Positions 17,994 through 26,315 of a stretch of DNA of 64,000 nt are shown here, one piece after another (the stretch's first letter is position 1; every line of letters begins with the position of its first letter). This DNA comes from JAOUEA01 sp963825685 (GTDB taxonomy: Bacteria; Actinomycetota; UBA4738; HRBIN12): positions 62,001 to 126,000 of the forward strand of contig CAWGUD010000006.1 of NCBI GenBank assembly GCA_963825685.1, read 5' to 3'. The position numbers and the translations under genes are program-made. A model generated the notes under the pieces. The model worked only from the letters and a program-made list of their open reading frames with translations, searched no databases and was not told the origin of the DNA.

Positions 17994-18395
17994 TCAGGCT
18001 GGCTGGCGCTCCTCGGACGGCTCGTCCCCGTCCGCATCCTGCGGCACCTCGGCCGCGTCCTCCGAGATGAGCTCGTCACTATCGACCAACTCTGCCTGCG
18101 GCTCGGTCAGCGCCTCGTGCAGCTCCGGCTCGATGATGCGGAGGCCCTGCACCTCCTCCCCGGTCACGGTCGCCACGGCTTCGTCGGGGGTCTGGCCGGC
18201 ACGGACGCGGCGGGCGATGGCGACACCCGCAAGCGCGATCAACGAGGACGACACCACCGCCCCACCGGCGACGAACTTATGCCGCCGGACGATCTCGGGG
18301 AAACGCTCAAGCGCCTGGTGTGCCAGGCGGATCGCCTCGCCCGCTGCCCTGTCGATGGGTTCCCCACCGCTCGGAGTGCCGTTCTTTGGACTCAT
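17994..18395 (-). CDS. Hypothetical single-pass membrane protein
   Basis: A 133-residue protein, unrecognised. It has a polar N-terminus, one hydrophobic segment at about residues 42-62 (FVAGGAVVSSSLIALAGVAI), and a strongly acidic tail (SEDAAEVPQDADGDEP). It lies between ribH and dinB in the same orientation, 32 bases before dinB and 21 after ribH, so it is probably co-transcribed. Confidence 0.6.
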   Translation of the reverse strand: MSPKNGTPSGGEPIDRAAGEAIRLAHQALERFPEIVRRHKFVAGGAVVSSSLIALAGVAIARRVRAGQTPDEAVATVTGEEVQGLRIIEPELHEALTEPQAELVDSDELISEDAAEVPQDADGDEPSEERQPA

Positions 18396-18416
18396 GCCGG
18401 ATGTCCTCTCGTGCGG

Positions 18417-18893
18417 TTAATCTGCCGCACCGTCGATCAGGGGGAAGAGTGTCGCCATCTCGATCGCTGCGAGCATCGCCTCGCGGCCCTTGTTGCCGAC
18501 GGCGCCGCCGGAACGCGCCTGCGCCTGCTCCAGATTGTCCGAGGTGATCACACCGAATGTCACCGGGATGGAGAAGTCCCGGTTCACGTCCATGATGCCG
18601 CGAGCAGCCTCGCCCGCCACGAAGTCAAAGTGTGGCGTCTGCCCGCGGATGACCGCGCCGGTGCACGCAATCGCCTGGTAGCGGCCGGTCGCCGCCAGGC
18701 GGCGCGCCGCGATCGGCAGCTCGTACGCGCCAGGCACCCAGACGATATCGATGCAGTCCTCGGGTACACCATGCTCGAGCGCGGTGGTCTTCGCGCCCTC
18801 CATGAGCTTCTCGGTGATCAGCTCGTTGAACCGAGACACGACGACCGCCACGCGCAATGCGCTGCCGTCGAGGGGGCCTTCAAGCACGCGCAT
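18417..18893 (-). CDS. ribH: 6,7-dimethyl-8-ribityllumazine synthase
   Basis: RibH condenses the pyrimidine from RibD/phosphatase with the butanone phosphate from RibB. The product is 158 residues, typical of the icosahedral enzyme. Motifs are LRVAVVVSRFNELITEKLME, CIDIVWVPGAYELPIAARRL, CTGAVIRGQTPHFDFVAGEA, and IPVTFGVITSDNLEQAQARS. The His in TPHFDFVA is the catalytic one. Its ATG overlaps the ribBA stop (TAATG), so translation is coupled. It is the last rib gene. Confidence 0.95.
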   Translation of the reverse strand: MRVLEGPLDGSALRVAVVVSRFNELITEKLMEGAKTTALEHGVPEDCIDIVWVPGAYELPIAARRLAATGRYQAIACTGAVIRGQTPHFDFVAGEAARGIMDVNRDFSIPVTFGVITSDNLEQAQARSGGAVGNKGREAMLAAIEMATLFPLIDGAAD

Positions 18894-20138
18894 TAGCCCA
18901 GCCCGTCCGCCTCGAGCATGTGGCCCATCTTCTCGCGCTTTGTCCGCAGGTAACGAACGTTGTGCGGGTTGGGAGTCACCTCGATGGGGACGCGGTCGAC
19001 GATCTCGAGGCCGAAGCCCTCGAGTCCCGCGCGCTTGATCGGGTTGTTCGTCATCAGCCGCATCTTGCGGATGCCGAGGTCCAGCAGGATCTGCATGCCG
19101 ATGCCGTACTCGCGCTTGTCGGCCGGGAAGCCGAGCGCCTCGTTCGCCTCGACCGTGTCGAGGCCGTCGTCCTGCAGGTGATACGCGCGGATCTTGTTGT
19201 GCAGGCCGATGCCACGGCCTTCCTGGTCCATGTAGACGACCGCCCCACGGCCGGCCTCGGCGACGAGGCGGAGCGCCTTCTCGAGCTGCTCGCCGCAGTC
19301 GCAGCGCAGCGAGCCAAACACGTCGCCGGTGACGCACTGGTCGTGCACCCGGGCGAGCGTGGGCTCCTCGGGGTCGATGTCGCCCATGACGAACGCCATG
19401 TGCTCGCGAGTGTCGATCAGCGTGCGGTACGCGATCGCCCGGAATTCGCCGTAGCGGGTCGGCATCAAGCTGTCGGCGACGCGCTCGACGAGGCGTTCGT
19501 TGTTCAGGCGGTAGGCGATGATCTGGTTGACGCTGACGATCTTTAGCTGGTGCCTGCGCGCGAACCGTGTGAGGTCGGGCATGCGCGCCATCGTGCCGTC
19601 CGCGCGCATGATCTCGCAGATGACGGCGCCCGGATAGCGGCCGCCGAGCTTCGCGAGGTCGACCGAGGCCTCGGTCTGACCGGCGCGCGACCAGGACCCC
19701 GCCGTCGCGTGCGCGCAATGGGAACGTGTGGCCAGGTCGGGTCAGGTCGTCCGGGCCAGCATTCGGGTCGGCGAGCACTTCGACGGTGCGCGCCCGGTCC
19801 GCCGCTGAGATGCCGGTGGTGACTCCCTCGCGCGCCTCAACGCTCACGGTGAACGCCGTCCCGAGTGGCGAATTGTTGCGCCCGGTCATCATCGGCAACG
19901 CGAGCTCATCAACACGCTCGCCGGTGAGCGCCACGCAGATGAGTCCACGTGCGTGCGTCGCCATGAAATTGATCATCTCGGCCGTGCAGGCGTCTGCCGG
20001 GACGCAGACATCGCCCTCATTCTCGCGGTCCTTGTCATCGATGATGATGACGGGGCGTCCCTGGCGGAACTCCTCGATCGCCTCTTCGATGGGCGCGAGC
20101 CCACGCTCGAGTCCCGGTTCACGCCGCGCCCTGGCCAT
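18893..20138 (-). CDS. ribBA: Bifunctional DHBP synthase / GTP cyclohydrolase II, one frameshift
   Basis: The N-terminal half (RibB) has VIIIDDKDRENEGDVCVPAD, GLICVALTGERVDELALPMM, and GISAADRARTVEVLADPNAG, then RPGHTFPLRARDGGVL. It makes 3,4-dihydroxy-2-butanone 4-phosphate. The C-terminal half (RibA) has VHDQCVTGDVFGSLRCDCGE (zinc cysteines), VVYMDQEGRGIGLHNKIRAY, and MRLMTNNPIKRAGLEGFGL, and opens GTP. One shift near 19690 separates the halves; the linker between them, containing KLGGRYPGAVICEI in the third frame, is visible, so the true gene is a single fusion of about 415 residues. The start is the ATG at 20138. Confidence 0.92.
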
Positions 20139-20161
20139 CTGGTGCTCCTGATCCGGTCGCC

Positions 20162-20752
20162 TTATGGGACCGCCACTCGAGTCGCAAGCAACTCCTCGAT
20201 GTAGCGCGCGATGATGTCGGTCTCAAGGTTGATGCTATCACCGGGCTGCCGCCGGATGAGATTCGTATGCTCCTGTGTGTACTGGACGACGGAGACCGAG
20301 AATGTGTCGTCGTCTTTGCCCATGACGGTCAGCGAGATGCCGTCGACGCACACAGGGCCTTTCATCACAATGTAGCGCAGATACTCGGCTGGCGGGCGGA
20401 AGCGCACGATGATCGCATCGCCCTCCGGCGTCATGCTCTCAAGCGTGCAGGTCGCCTCGATCACGCCTCGGACGATGTGGCCGGAGAGCCGGTCGTTCGG
20501 CCTGATCGAGCGTTCGAGGTTGACGAGGTCGCCCGGCCGCGCGTCGCGCAGGTTCGACCGCCGGAACGTCTCCGGCATGACGTCGAACGTCATCAGGTCA
20601 GCGGTCATCTCCCGCACGGTGAGGTCGACGCCGTTGACGGCGATCGAGTCTCCGAGCTTGCTGTCCTCGGTGATGAGGTGGCACTCAACAGCGAGTACGC
20701 CGCCCTCGGCGACCCGGATGGTGCCCACCTCTTCTATGATCCCTGTGAACAT
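20162..20752 (-). CDS. ribE: Riboflavin synthase alpha chain
   Basis: A 196-residue protein with the two repeated beta-barrels of riboflavin synthase. The N-terminus MFTGIIEEVGTIRV is invariant in the family. Barrel one has GDSIAVNGVDLTV and barrel two has GPVCVDGISLTVMGKDDDTF. The enzyme dismutates two lumazines to riboflavin and the RibH substrate. Its stop lies 24 bases before ribBA and its start 24 bases after ribD, within one operon. The usual Cys of the first VNGVCLTV motif is Asp here, a mild deviation. Confidence 0.94.
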   Translation of the reverse strand: MFTGIIEEVGTIRVAEGGVLAVECHLITEDSKLGDSIAVNGVDLTVREMTADLMTFDVMPETFRRSNLRDARPGDLVNLERSIRPNDRLSGHIVRGVIEATCTLESMTPEGDAIIVRFRPPAEYLRYIVMKGPVCVDGISLTVMGKDDDTFSVSVVQYTQEHTNLIRRQPGDSINLETDIIARYIEELLATRVAVP

Positions 20753-20775
20753 CTGCGTCCCCGTCCGCTACCCGG

Positions 20776-21888
20776 CTACTCTGCTTCGGGCCAGACCACG
20801 AGGCCACTGATCATCGTGTCGTCGCCCAGCCGCTCGACCGTCACGTCCCGCAACCGCGGGACATCCGCCATGCGATAGGCGCCGCGGCCCGCGACCGCCG
20901 AGGGTGCCTCGGCCGCACCGATGACCATCGGTGCGATCACAGCCTGGACGCGGTCGACGAGACGCGCATCGAACAGCGAGCCCAGCAGCACACCGCCACC
21001 TTCGAACAATACCGTCAGTGCGCCCCTACCCCCAAGCACGCCGAGCAGCGCCTCCACATCGACACGACCGTCCTGCGCGGGCAACGTAAGCACCTCGGCG
21101 CCGGTATGGCGGATGCTCTCGCGCCATGCTTCCGAGGATGCCTCGGTGGTTGCAACCAGCGTCGGCGGTGGTGGTTGCAGCACCCGCGCCGGGGGCTGGA
21201 CCTGCCCGCTTGAGTCGACGACGACGCGCAGCGGCTGGTGGACATCGAGCGTGGCGGCGCCCTCAGGCCGGGCGGTGAGCTGCGGGTCGTCGACCAGCAC
21301 GGTGCGAGAGCCGACGACGATCGCGTCGATGGTCGCGCGCTGGCGGTGCATCCACGCGGCCGCGTCCGGCCCGGAGATCCAGCGCGAATCACCTGATGCG
21401 GCGGCAATGTGTCCGTCGAGGGACGCCGCAAACTTGGCGATCACGAAGGGCATCCCGGTGCGGCGGTGCTTCAAATACCCCTCGAGGAGCAGCGCTGACT
21501 CCTCGGCGCCGTCGCCGGCCTCGACGGTGATGCCCGCCTCCTGTAGCTGGCGGTGGCCGTCGCCGCGGACGAGCGGGTCGGGGTCCTCGATGGCGTAGAC
21601 GACGCGCGCGACCATCGCGTCGACGAGCGCGCGGGTGCAGGGCGGCGTCCGCCCCTGGTGCCCGCACGGCTCGAGGGTGACGTACACGGTGGCGCCCGAG
21701 GCGCGCTCGCCGGCGTCGCGCAGCGCCATCACCTCGGCATGTGCGCTGCCCGGCGGCTGCGTGTGCCCGCGCCCGACCACCTCGCCGCCGCGCACGACGA
21801 CCGCGCCCACGGCGGGATTCGGCGACGACGCGCCGAGGGCACGCGCGGCCTCCGCAAGGGCGAGGCGCATGTGCTCGGAAGCAGGCAC
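20776..21888 (-). CDS. ribD: Bifunctional pyrimidine deaminase / reductase
   Basis: A 370-residue fusion. The N-terminal deaminase domain shows the zinc site SAHAEVMALRDAGE, then TLEPCGHQGRTPPCTRALVD. The C-terminal reductase domain shows PFVIAKFAASLDGHIAAASG, SRWISGPDAAAWMHRQRATI, DAIVVGSRTVLVDDPQLTAR and a VLFEGGGVLLGSLFDARLVD end block. It carries out the second and third steps after GTP opening. The start is the ATG at 21888. It is the first rib gene, 20 bases downstream of dcd. Confidence 0.94.
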   Translation of the reverse strand: MPASEHMRLALAEAARALGASSPNPAVGAVVVRGGEVVGRGHTQPPGSAHAEVMALRDAGERASGATVYVTLEPCGHQGRTPPCTRALVDAMVARVVYAIEDPDPLVRGDGHRQLQEAGITVEAGDGAEESALLLEGYLKHRRTGMPFVIAKFAASLDGHIAAASGDSRWISGPDAAAWMHRQRATIDAIVVGSRTVLVDDPQLTARPEGAATLDVHQPLRVVVDSSGQVQPPARVLQPPPPTLVATTEASSEAWRESIRHTGAEVLTLPAQDGRVDVEALLGVLGGRGALTVLFEGGGVLLGSLFDARLVDRVQAVIAPMVIGAAEAPSAVAGRGAYRMADVPRLRDVTVERLGDDTMISGLVVWPEAE

Positions 21889-21908
21889 GGTGAGCTCCGT
21901 TCCCGAGG

Positions 21909-22493
21909 CTACTCGGCCGGCGGACCGCTCTTGTCGTAGTCAAGGAAGCCGCGGCTCGGCGTGGGGCCGGTCTGGCCCTGGTATTTCGAGTGCAGTCCGG
22001 GCGAGCCATACGGGCGGTCGGCGGCCGTCGTGAGGTCGGCGAAGGAGAGCTGCCCGATCTTCATGCCAAAGTAGAGGCGGATCGGCAGGTTCGAGACGTT
22101 CGAGAGCTCCATCGTGAGGTGGCCGTCCCAGCCTGGGTCTACATAGCCCGCCGTCGCGTGCACGAGCAGCCCCAGCCTCCCGAGCGACGACTTCCCCTCG
22201 ACCCGCGCGACGATGTCATTCCCGAGCTTCACTCGCTCGAGCGTGGAGCCGAGGACGAACTCGCCGGGGTGCAGCACGAATGGATCATCGTCCGCGACCT
22301 CCTCGACGTCCGTGAGGTCGTCGACGGCTTCGCGTACATCGATGTACGCGCGGCGGTGCTGGCGGAAGACGCGGAACTGCCGGTCGAGACGGATATCGAT
22401 CGAAGCGGGCTGCAGCGCGTCCTCACCGATCGGTTCAATCACCAGCCGGCCGGAAGCCAGAGCTTCGGCGATGGAGCGGTCGCTCAGGATCAC
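21909..22493 (-). CDS. dcd: dCTP deaminase
   Basis: A 194-residue nucleotide enzyme. It starts MILSDRSIAEALASGRLVIE, with PIGEDALQPASIDIRLDRQF next, and the active site lies in VEGKSSLGRLGLLVHATAGY, then VDPGWDGHLTMELSNV. It ends SKYQGQTGPTPSRGF. It deaminates dCTP to dUTP; some relatives also hydrolyse dUTP to dUMP, which sequence alone does not settle. It shares the strand and close spacing with ribD. Confidence 0.92.
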   Translation of the reverse strand: MILSDRSIAEALASGRLVIEPIGEDALQPASIDIRLDRQFRVFRQHRRAYIDVREAVDDLTDVEEVADDDPFVLHPGEFVLGSTLERVKLGNDIVARVEGKSSLGRLGLLVHATAGYVDPGWDGHLTMELSNVSNLPIRLYFGMKIGQLSFADLTTAADRPYGSPGLHSKYQGQTGPTPSRGFLDYDKSGPPAE

Positions 22494-22650
22494 CCGCGGG
22501 TACCTCGATGCTCGATGGGGGGAGGGAGTGTCGAGTCGTCACGCCGCAGCGCTGACGGCGTGAAGGTCATCGTATCGCTCGGTCGAGGGGTAGACAATCG
22601 AGGGGGTGGACCGCGCCCCGGCCCGGCCCCCTCGATTGCCGTCTGGCGGG

Positions 22651-23382
22651 CTACTCGACGTCGTAGACCACGCTGACGGTCAGCGTGACCTCGGTCTCGC
22701 CCGGGCTAATGGACGTATCGCCACTACGTTGCGAAGCGGCCGGGAACGCTCCCGACGGCACTCCGCCGTACGTCTCGTTCACGGCGCGCGCCGAGCCAAG
22801 CTGTACGCCGGCGAGGCTCGCGAGCTGTTCCGCGCGCTCGCGCGCGTCGGCGACCGCGAGGTCGCGCGCCTCGGCCTCGTAGCGCTCCGGCTCGTCGACG
22901 GTGAAGGAGACGCCGTTGACGCGCATCGCGTTGCCTCCGGCGCCAATCGCGCCGTCGAGGACCTGCGAGATGCTGTCGAGTTGGCGCACCTTCACCGTGA
23001 CCTGGTTGCTGACGGTGTAGCCGATGATCGTCGGCAGGCCGCGGTCGACCGGCTCGGCGTTGCCGTATTGCGGCTGGATGTTGAAGAACTGCGTCGCGAT
23101 GTCGCGGTCCTCGACGCCATTCTGCTGCAGCGATGCGCGCACGGCGTCCATCGCGGCGGCAGCCTCGGAGCGCGCTTCGGCGACCGTTGGCCGCGACACC
23201 TCCACTCCGAGGTTGATCAGCCCGATATCGGGCACCACTGTCACGCGTCCGGTACCGGCGACCGTGATGCCGGTCTGCTGCACCTGGTCGACCGTCACTT
23301 TCGTGTCACTCGTACACGCCACTGTGAACAACGAGAGCAGCGCTCCCACGGCTCCCAGAACCCACGCCCTACTCCAAGACAT
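22651..23382 (-). CDS. SIMPL-domain (DUF541) lipoprotein
   Basis: A 243-residue exported protein. The signal MSWSRAWVLGAVGALLSLFT ends at VAC, a plausible lipoprotein cysteine. The body has the SIMPL pattern: ITVAGTGRVTVVPDIGLINL, GVEVSRPTVAEARSEAAAAM, QNGVEDRDIATQFFNIQPQY, IIGYTVSNQVTVKVRQLDSI. It ends in SPGETEVTLTVSVVYDVE. Family members are periplasmic, oxidative-stress associated in some bacteria, with unknown chemistry. It follows the sigma/anti-sigma genes on the same strand. The 157 bases before dcd hold nothing recognisable. Confidence 0.85.
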   Translation of the reverse strand: MSWSRAWVLGAVGALLSLFTVACTSDTKVTVDQVQQTGITVAGTGRVTVVPDIGLINLGVEVSRPTVAEARSEAAAAMDAVRASLQQNGVEDRDIATQFFNIQPQYGNAEPVDRGLPTIIGYTVSNQVTVKVRQLDSISQVLDGAIGAGGNAMRVNGVSFTVDEPERYEAEARDLAVADARERAEQLASLAGVQLGSARAVNETYGGVPSGAFPAASQRSGDTSISPGETEVTLTVSVVYDVE

Positions 23383-23401
23383 GCGGCCCCCTACTTCGCG
23401 A

Positions 23402-23965
23402 TTAGCCCGCGCCGCCTGTACGCCTGCGTTGATACCAGAGCCAACCCGCGCCTGCACCGAGCATGGCCGCCAGCAGAGCGAGGCTTACCTCCGCAGCGCG
23501 CAGCATATCTAAGCTCGCGCTCCGCTCGACAGTGACGCGCCACTCCCGAGCGCCGACTTCTGGAGTCGGGAATCCGGGGGCGCGGAAGACATCGGCGTCC
23601 GAGCTCGAAGCTGCCGTATCGCCGCCAGGGCCATCGGCGCTGCCGGGCGCGAACGCCGGCGGCACGGCCGCGACCGCATCGTCCGTCTTCGGAGCATCGG
23701 GAGCTACCGGGCCCGCAGAGGACTCGCTCTCCGCGCCGCCAGCGCCCGCCTCGGGATCCTGCGGCGTGTCGCCGGCCTCAGGCTCGGTCAGGCGCTGTTC
23801 GGTCGTCGCTTCTGTCGAGGGCCGTTCGGGTGCATCGGCGCCGGCCCCGGGCAGCGTGGGCGGGATCGATTGCCCGTCGGAACCTCCGCGGTCGTCCCCG
23901 GTGCCGCGGACGACCGTGCCTGACATATCAGTCTGTGGGGCGAGCAGGGTCGTGGGGGTGCCCAC
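23402..23965 (-). CDS. Proline/glycine-rich protein with C-terminal membrane anchor, possibly the end of the anti-sigma factor
   Basis: A long low-complexity region rich in Gly, Ala, Pro, Glu and Asp (for example PEAGDTPQDPEAGAGGAES) is followed by a membrane segment at about residues 155-178 (LDMLRAAEVSLALLAAMLGA) and a basic end. It overlaps the anti-sigma gene by 38 bases in another frame, and its start has no clear ribosome site. A single indel in the run of C at about 23957 would join the two into one two-membrane-span protein. Either reading is possible; I favour the joined one slightly. Confidence 0.5.
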   Translation of the reverse strand: MGTPTTLLAPQTDMSGTVVRGTGDDRGGSDGQSIPPTLPGAGADAPERPSTEATTEQRLTEPEAGDTPQDPEAGAGGAESESSAGPVAPDAPKTDDAVAAVPPAFAPGSADGPGGDTAASSSDADVFRAPGFPTPEVGAREWRVTVERSASLDMLRAAEVSLALLAAMLGAGAGWLWYQRRRTGGAG

Positions 23966-24569
23966 CGTTGGTCGGGGGCGCAGGCTCGGTTGCGCCGTCC
24001 TCGGCGGGACCGGTGTTGGGTGCCGGCTCGCTCAATGAAGTGGGAAAAACCGTCACGGGCGTCGCCGGGGCAGCAGCACCCGACCCCGCCGACGAGGCGC
24101 CTTCCTCGGCCTGGCGTGCGCCGCCCGCGGCATCGTCGGCGGAGTAGCCCGACGTCGCGAGCGACGCCGACGTGTCGTCGCTGGTGGCTCGGCCCGGGCC
24201 TCCATCACGCAGGTCGCCGCTCAGGACGAGCATGAACGCAACGGCTGCCACGGCCGCGCCGATCCGCGTGCCGAGCTCGAGACGGCCGAGGCCACCTCGA
24301 GAGGGTGCCGGGGCAGGTGCGTGAGGCGCCGTCAGTGCGAACGAGCGTGGGGCGCGCACTTCACCGAATGTGCGGAGAGCGCTCTTGACCTCGCGCATGC
24401 CCTCGAGCGCATCGCGCAGCTCCGCATCGGCGGCGAGCTCCGCCGCGAGTGCCTCGGACTCGGTGGGGCCGAGATCGTCATCGAGGAAGGCGGACAGCAG
24501 CTCATCTCGGGCCGCGTCTGCGTCCGGTCCTACTTCGAGCTGTCCGTTCTGGCGCTTCCACCATCGCAT
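23928..24569 (-). CDS. Anti-sigma factor, membrane-anchored, without zinc-finger Cys
   Basis: A 213-residue protein starting MRWWKRQNGQLEVGPD. The sigma-binding domain at about residues 20-75 (LLSAFLDDDLGPTESEALAA, then ELAADAELRDALEGMREVKS) resembles the ZAS fold but has no His-x3-Cys-x2-Cys motif. One membrane segment follows at about residues 100-120, then an outside tail rich in Ala, Pro and Thr. It lies 5 bases after the sigma gene, the usual sigma/anti-sigma order. The stop at 23928 may be caused by a frameshift (see the next gene). Confidence 0.75.
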   Translation of the reverse strand: MRWWKRQNGQLEVGPDADAARDELLSAFLDDDLGPTESEALAAELAADAELRDALEGMREVKSALRTFGEVRAPRSFALTAPHAPAPAPSRGGLGRLELGTRIGAAVAAVAFMLVLSGDLRDGGPGRATSDDTSASLATSGYSADDAAGGARQAEEGASSAGSGAAAPATPVTVFPTSLSEPAPNTGPAEDGATEPAPPTNGGHPHDPARPTD

Positions 24570-24574
24570 CCCAG

Positions 24575-25216
24575 TTACCGCCTGTCCTCTAGACGTCCGC
24601 GCACCTCGGAAAGTTCCCGCGAGGCGCGTAATACGTCGCGAAGCCGCCCACGAGCGCGGCTGAGGCGTGACTTCACGGTGCCGACCGGCACCCCGGTCGC
24701 CTGGGCAATCTCCTCGTAGGCAAGGCCGTGGATGTCGGCCATCACCACGACCATGCGCCAGTCGTCGGGCAGTTCACGCAACGCACGCTCGAGGAGGTGG
24801 CGCAGCTCGCCCTGGAGCGCGCTGGTCTCAGGCGACGGGCCGGGGTCGGGCGGCTCGATGTCGGCGCGGTCGGGATCGTCGCGCGCCGCATCGAGCGACT
24901 GCGAGGGCCGCCGGCGCTGCCGGCGCAGTTCGTCGCGCGCCGCGTTCGCCACGATGCTGAGCAGCCAGGCGCGGAAGCGCGTGCCCTGAAAACGGTCGAG
25001 CCCGCGATAGGCGCGGATGAAGGCTTCCTGCGTGACATCTTCGGCGGCCTGCGGCACACCGAGGAAGCGCAGCGCGAGCGAGTACGCCGCGTCCTGATGG
25101 CGCAGCACGAGCAGATTGAACGCGTTCAGTTCACCGGCCTGAGCGCGGAGCACCAGCGCCGCCGTCTCGTCGGATTCCTCCGGCGGGCGGCCGGACGTAC
25201 CAGGAGGCTCGGTCAC
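24575..25216 (-). CDS. ECF-type RNA polymerase sigma factor
   Basis: Region 2 is AFNLLVLRHQDAAYSLALRF, then LGVPQAAEDVTQEAFIRAYR and FQGTRFRAWLLSIVANAARD. Region 4 is LPDDWRMVVVMADIHGLAYE, then EIAQATGVPVGTVKSRLSRA. It directs RNA polymerase to stress promoters. The GTG at 25216 is chosen since GGAG lies nine or so bases upstream; a longer reading to 25285 lacks such a site. It is divergent from the aldolase gene and coupled to the anti-sigma gene downstream. Its own promoter, likely autoregulated, must lie in 25217-25313, but I could not name a motif. Confidence 0.92.
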   Translation of the reverse strand: MTEPPGTSGRPPEESDETAALVLRAQAGELNAFNLLVLRHQDAAYSLALRFLGVPQAAEDVTQEAFIRAYRGLDRFQGTRFRAWLLSIVANAARDELRRQRRRPSQSLDAARDDPDRADIEPPDPGPSPETSALQGELRHLLERALRELPDDWRMVVVMADIHGLAYEEIAQATGVPVGTVKSRLSRARGRLRDVLRASRELSEVRGRLEDRR

Positions 25217-25313
25217 GGGGATCGCTCTCCTCTGGGGCGCGAGCGTAGCATGCGACTCGGCTGAGGTCGCATCGCGGCCAGCCAAACGGGAGCCACAGGG
25301 ACAGGGGAAGCGG

Positions 25314-26144
25314 ATGCCGCTCGTCGGGGGGCGCGAACTACTGACGGATGCCGAGGCTCATGGTTACGCGGTACCCGGGTTCAACGTCTCCAACCTGGAG
25401 CTGGCCCTTGGCGTCCTCGATGCTGCCGAGGCGCGCCGCGCGCCGGTCCTGCTGCAGTTCAATGCGAGCAACTTCGAGCACTTCGGCGGCATCGAGGTCG
25501 CGGCGGCCACGGCCCGGGCCCTCGCCGCGCGCGCGACCACGCCGGTCGCGGTGCACCTCGACCACGGCGCCAGCGCTGCCGTGCTCCGCGCCGCGGCGCG
25601 CGCGGGCTTCACCTCGTTGATGTTCGATGGCTCGACGTCGCCGTTCGACCGCAACCTGCGCGACACGCGCGAGGCATACACGATCGCCCTCGAAGCAGGG
25701 CTGGCGCTCGAAGCGGAGCTTGGCCACGTCGGAGGCCGCGAGCCCGGCGTCGTGACGTCCGAGGCCGTGCTGACCGAGCCCGAGGCGGCGCGCCGCTTCG
25801 TCGACGAGACGCGCGTTGATGCGCTGGCGGTGTCGGTCGGCACGGCGCACGGCCTCGCGGGAGCCGTCCGGCTCGACCTCGTCCGCGAGCTGCGGGCGGC
25901 GGTGCACGGGCTGCCGCTCGTGCTGCACGGCGGCTCGGGCGTCACGCCCGAGGACCTGCGCGCCGCCGTCCTCGCCGGCATTCGCAAGGTGAACATCAGC
26001 ACCGAGATCCACAGCGCCTTCGCCCGCGTCATCGTCGATGCTCGCGGCAACGACCCGCGTCCGGCGCTGCGCGCTGCCCGCGCGGCGGTCGCGGACGTCG
26101 CCTCGCAGCGCATCGAGCTGCTCGGGGCCGCGTTGCGAGCCTGA
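25314..26144 (+). CDS. Class II aldolase (fructose-/tagatose-bisphosphate aldolase family)
   Basis: A 276-residue zinc aldolase. Motifs are HGYAVPGFNVSNLELALGVL, PVAVHLDHGASAAVL (first zinc His after catalytic Asp), AELGHVGGREPG, LAVSVGTAHGLAGAVRLDL, and PLVLHGGSGVTPEDL. The end block is GIRKVNISTEIHSAFARVIV. It cleaves ketose 1,6-bisphosphates to DHAP and an aldehyde. The short length fits KbaY/GatY or compact Fba types, and the exact sugar is not resolved. The ATG is at 25314, with GGGGAAG upstream. Confidence 0.88.
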   Translation: MPLVGGRELLTDAEAHGYAVPGFNVSNLELALGVLDAAEARRAPVLLQFNASNFEHFGGIEVAAATARALAARATTPVAVHLDHGASAAVLRAAARAGFTSLMFDGSTSPFDRNLRDTREAYTIALEAGLALEAELGHVGGREPGVVTSEAVLTEPEAARRFVDETRVDALAVSVGTAHGLAGAVRLDLVRELRAAVHGLPLVLHGGSGVTPEDLRAAVLAGIRKVNISTEIHSAFARVIVDARGNDPRPALRAARAAVADVASQRIELLGAALRA

Positions 26145-26315
26145 CGCCTACTTTCTTGAGGCCGAGGAGTGCGAGCATCCGGCGGACTCCTCGCACTATT
26201 GTCGGCGGCGTGTCAGGCGTCCGCGGCCCGGCGCGGGTCGCGCAGCGGTGCCACCCATCGCACGGTAGGCCTCTGCCGCCGAGACGGTACAGGGCGCGCT
26301 GCTATACTCGATCCA

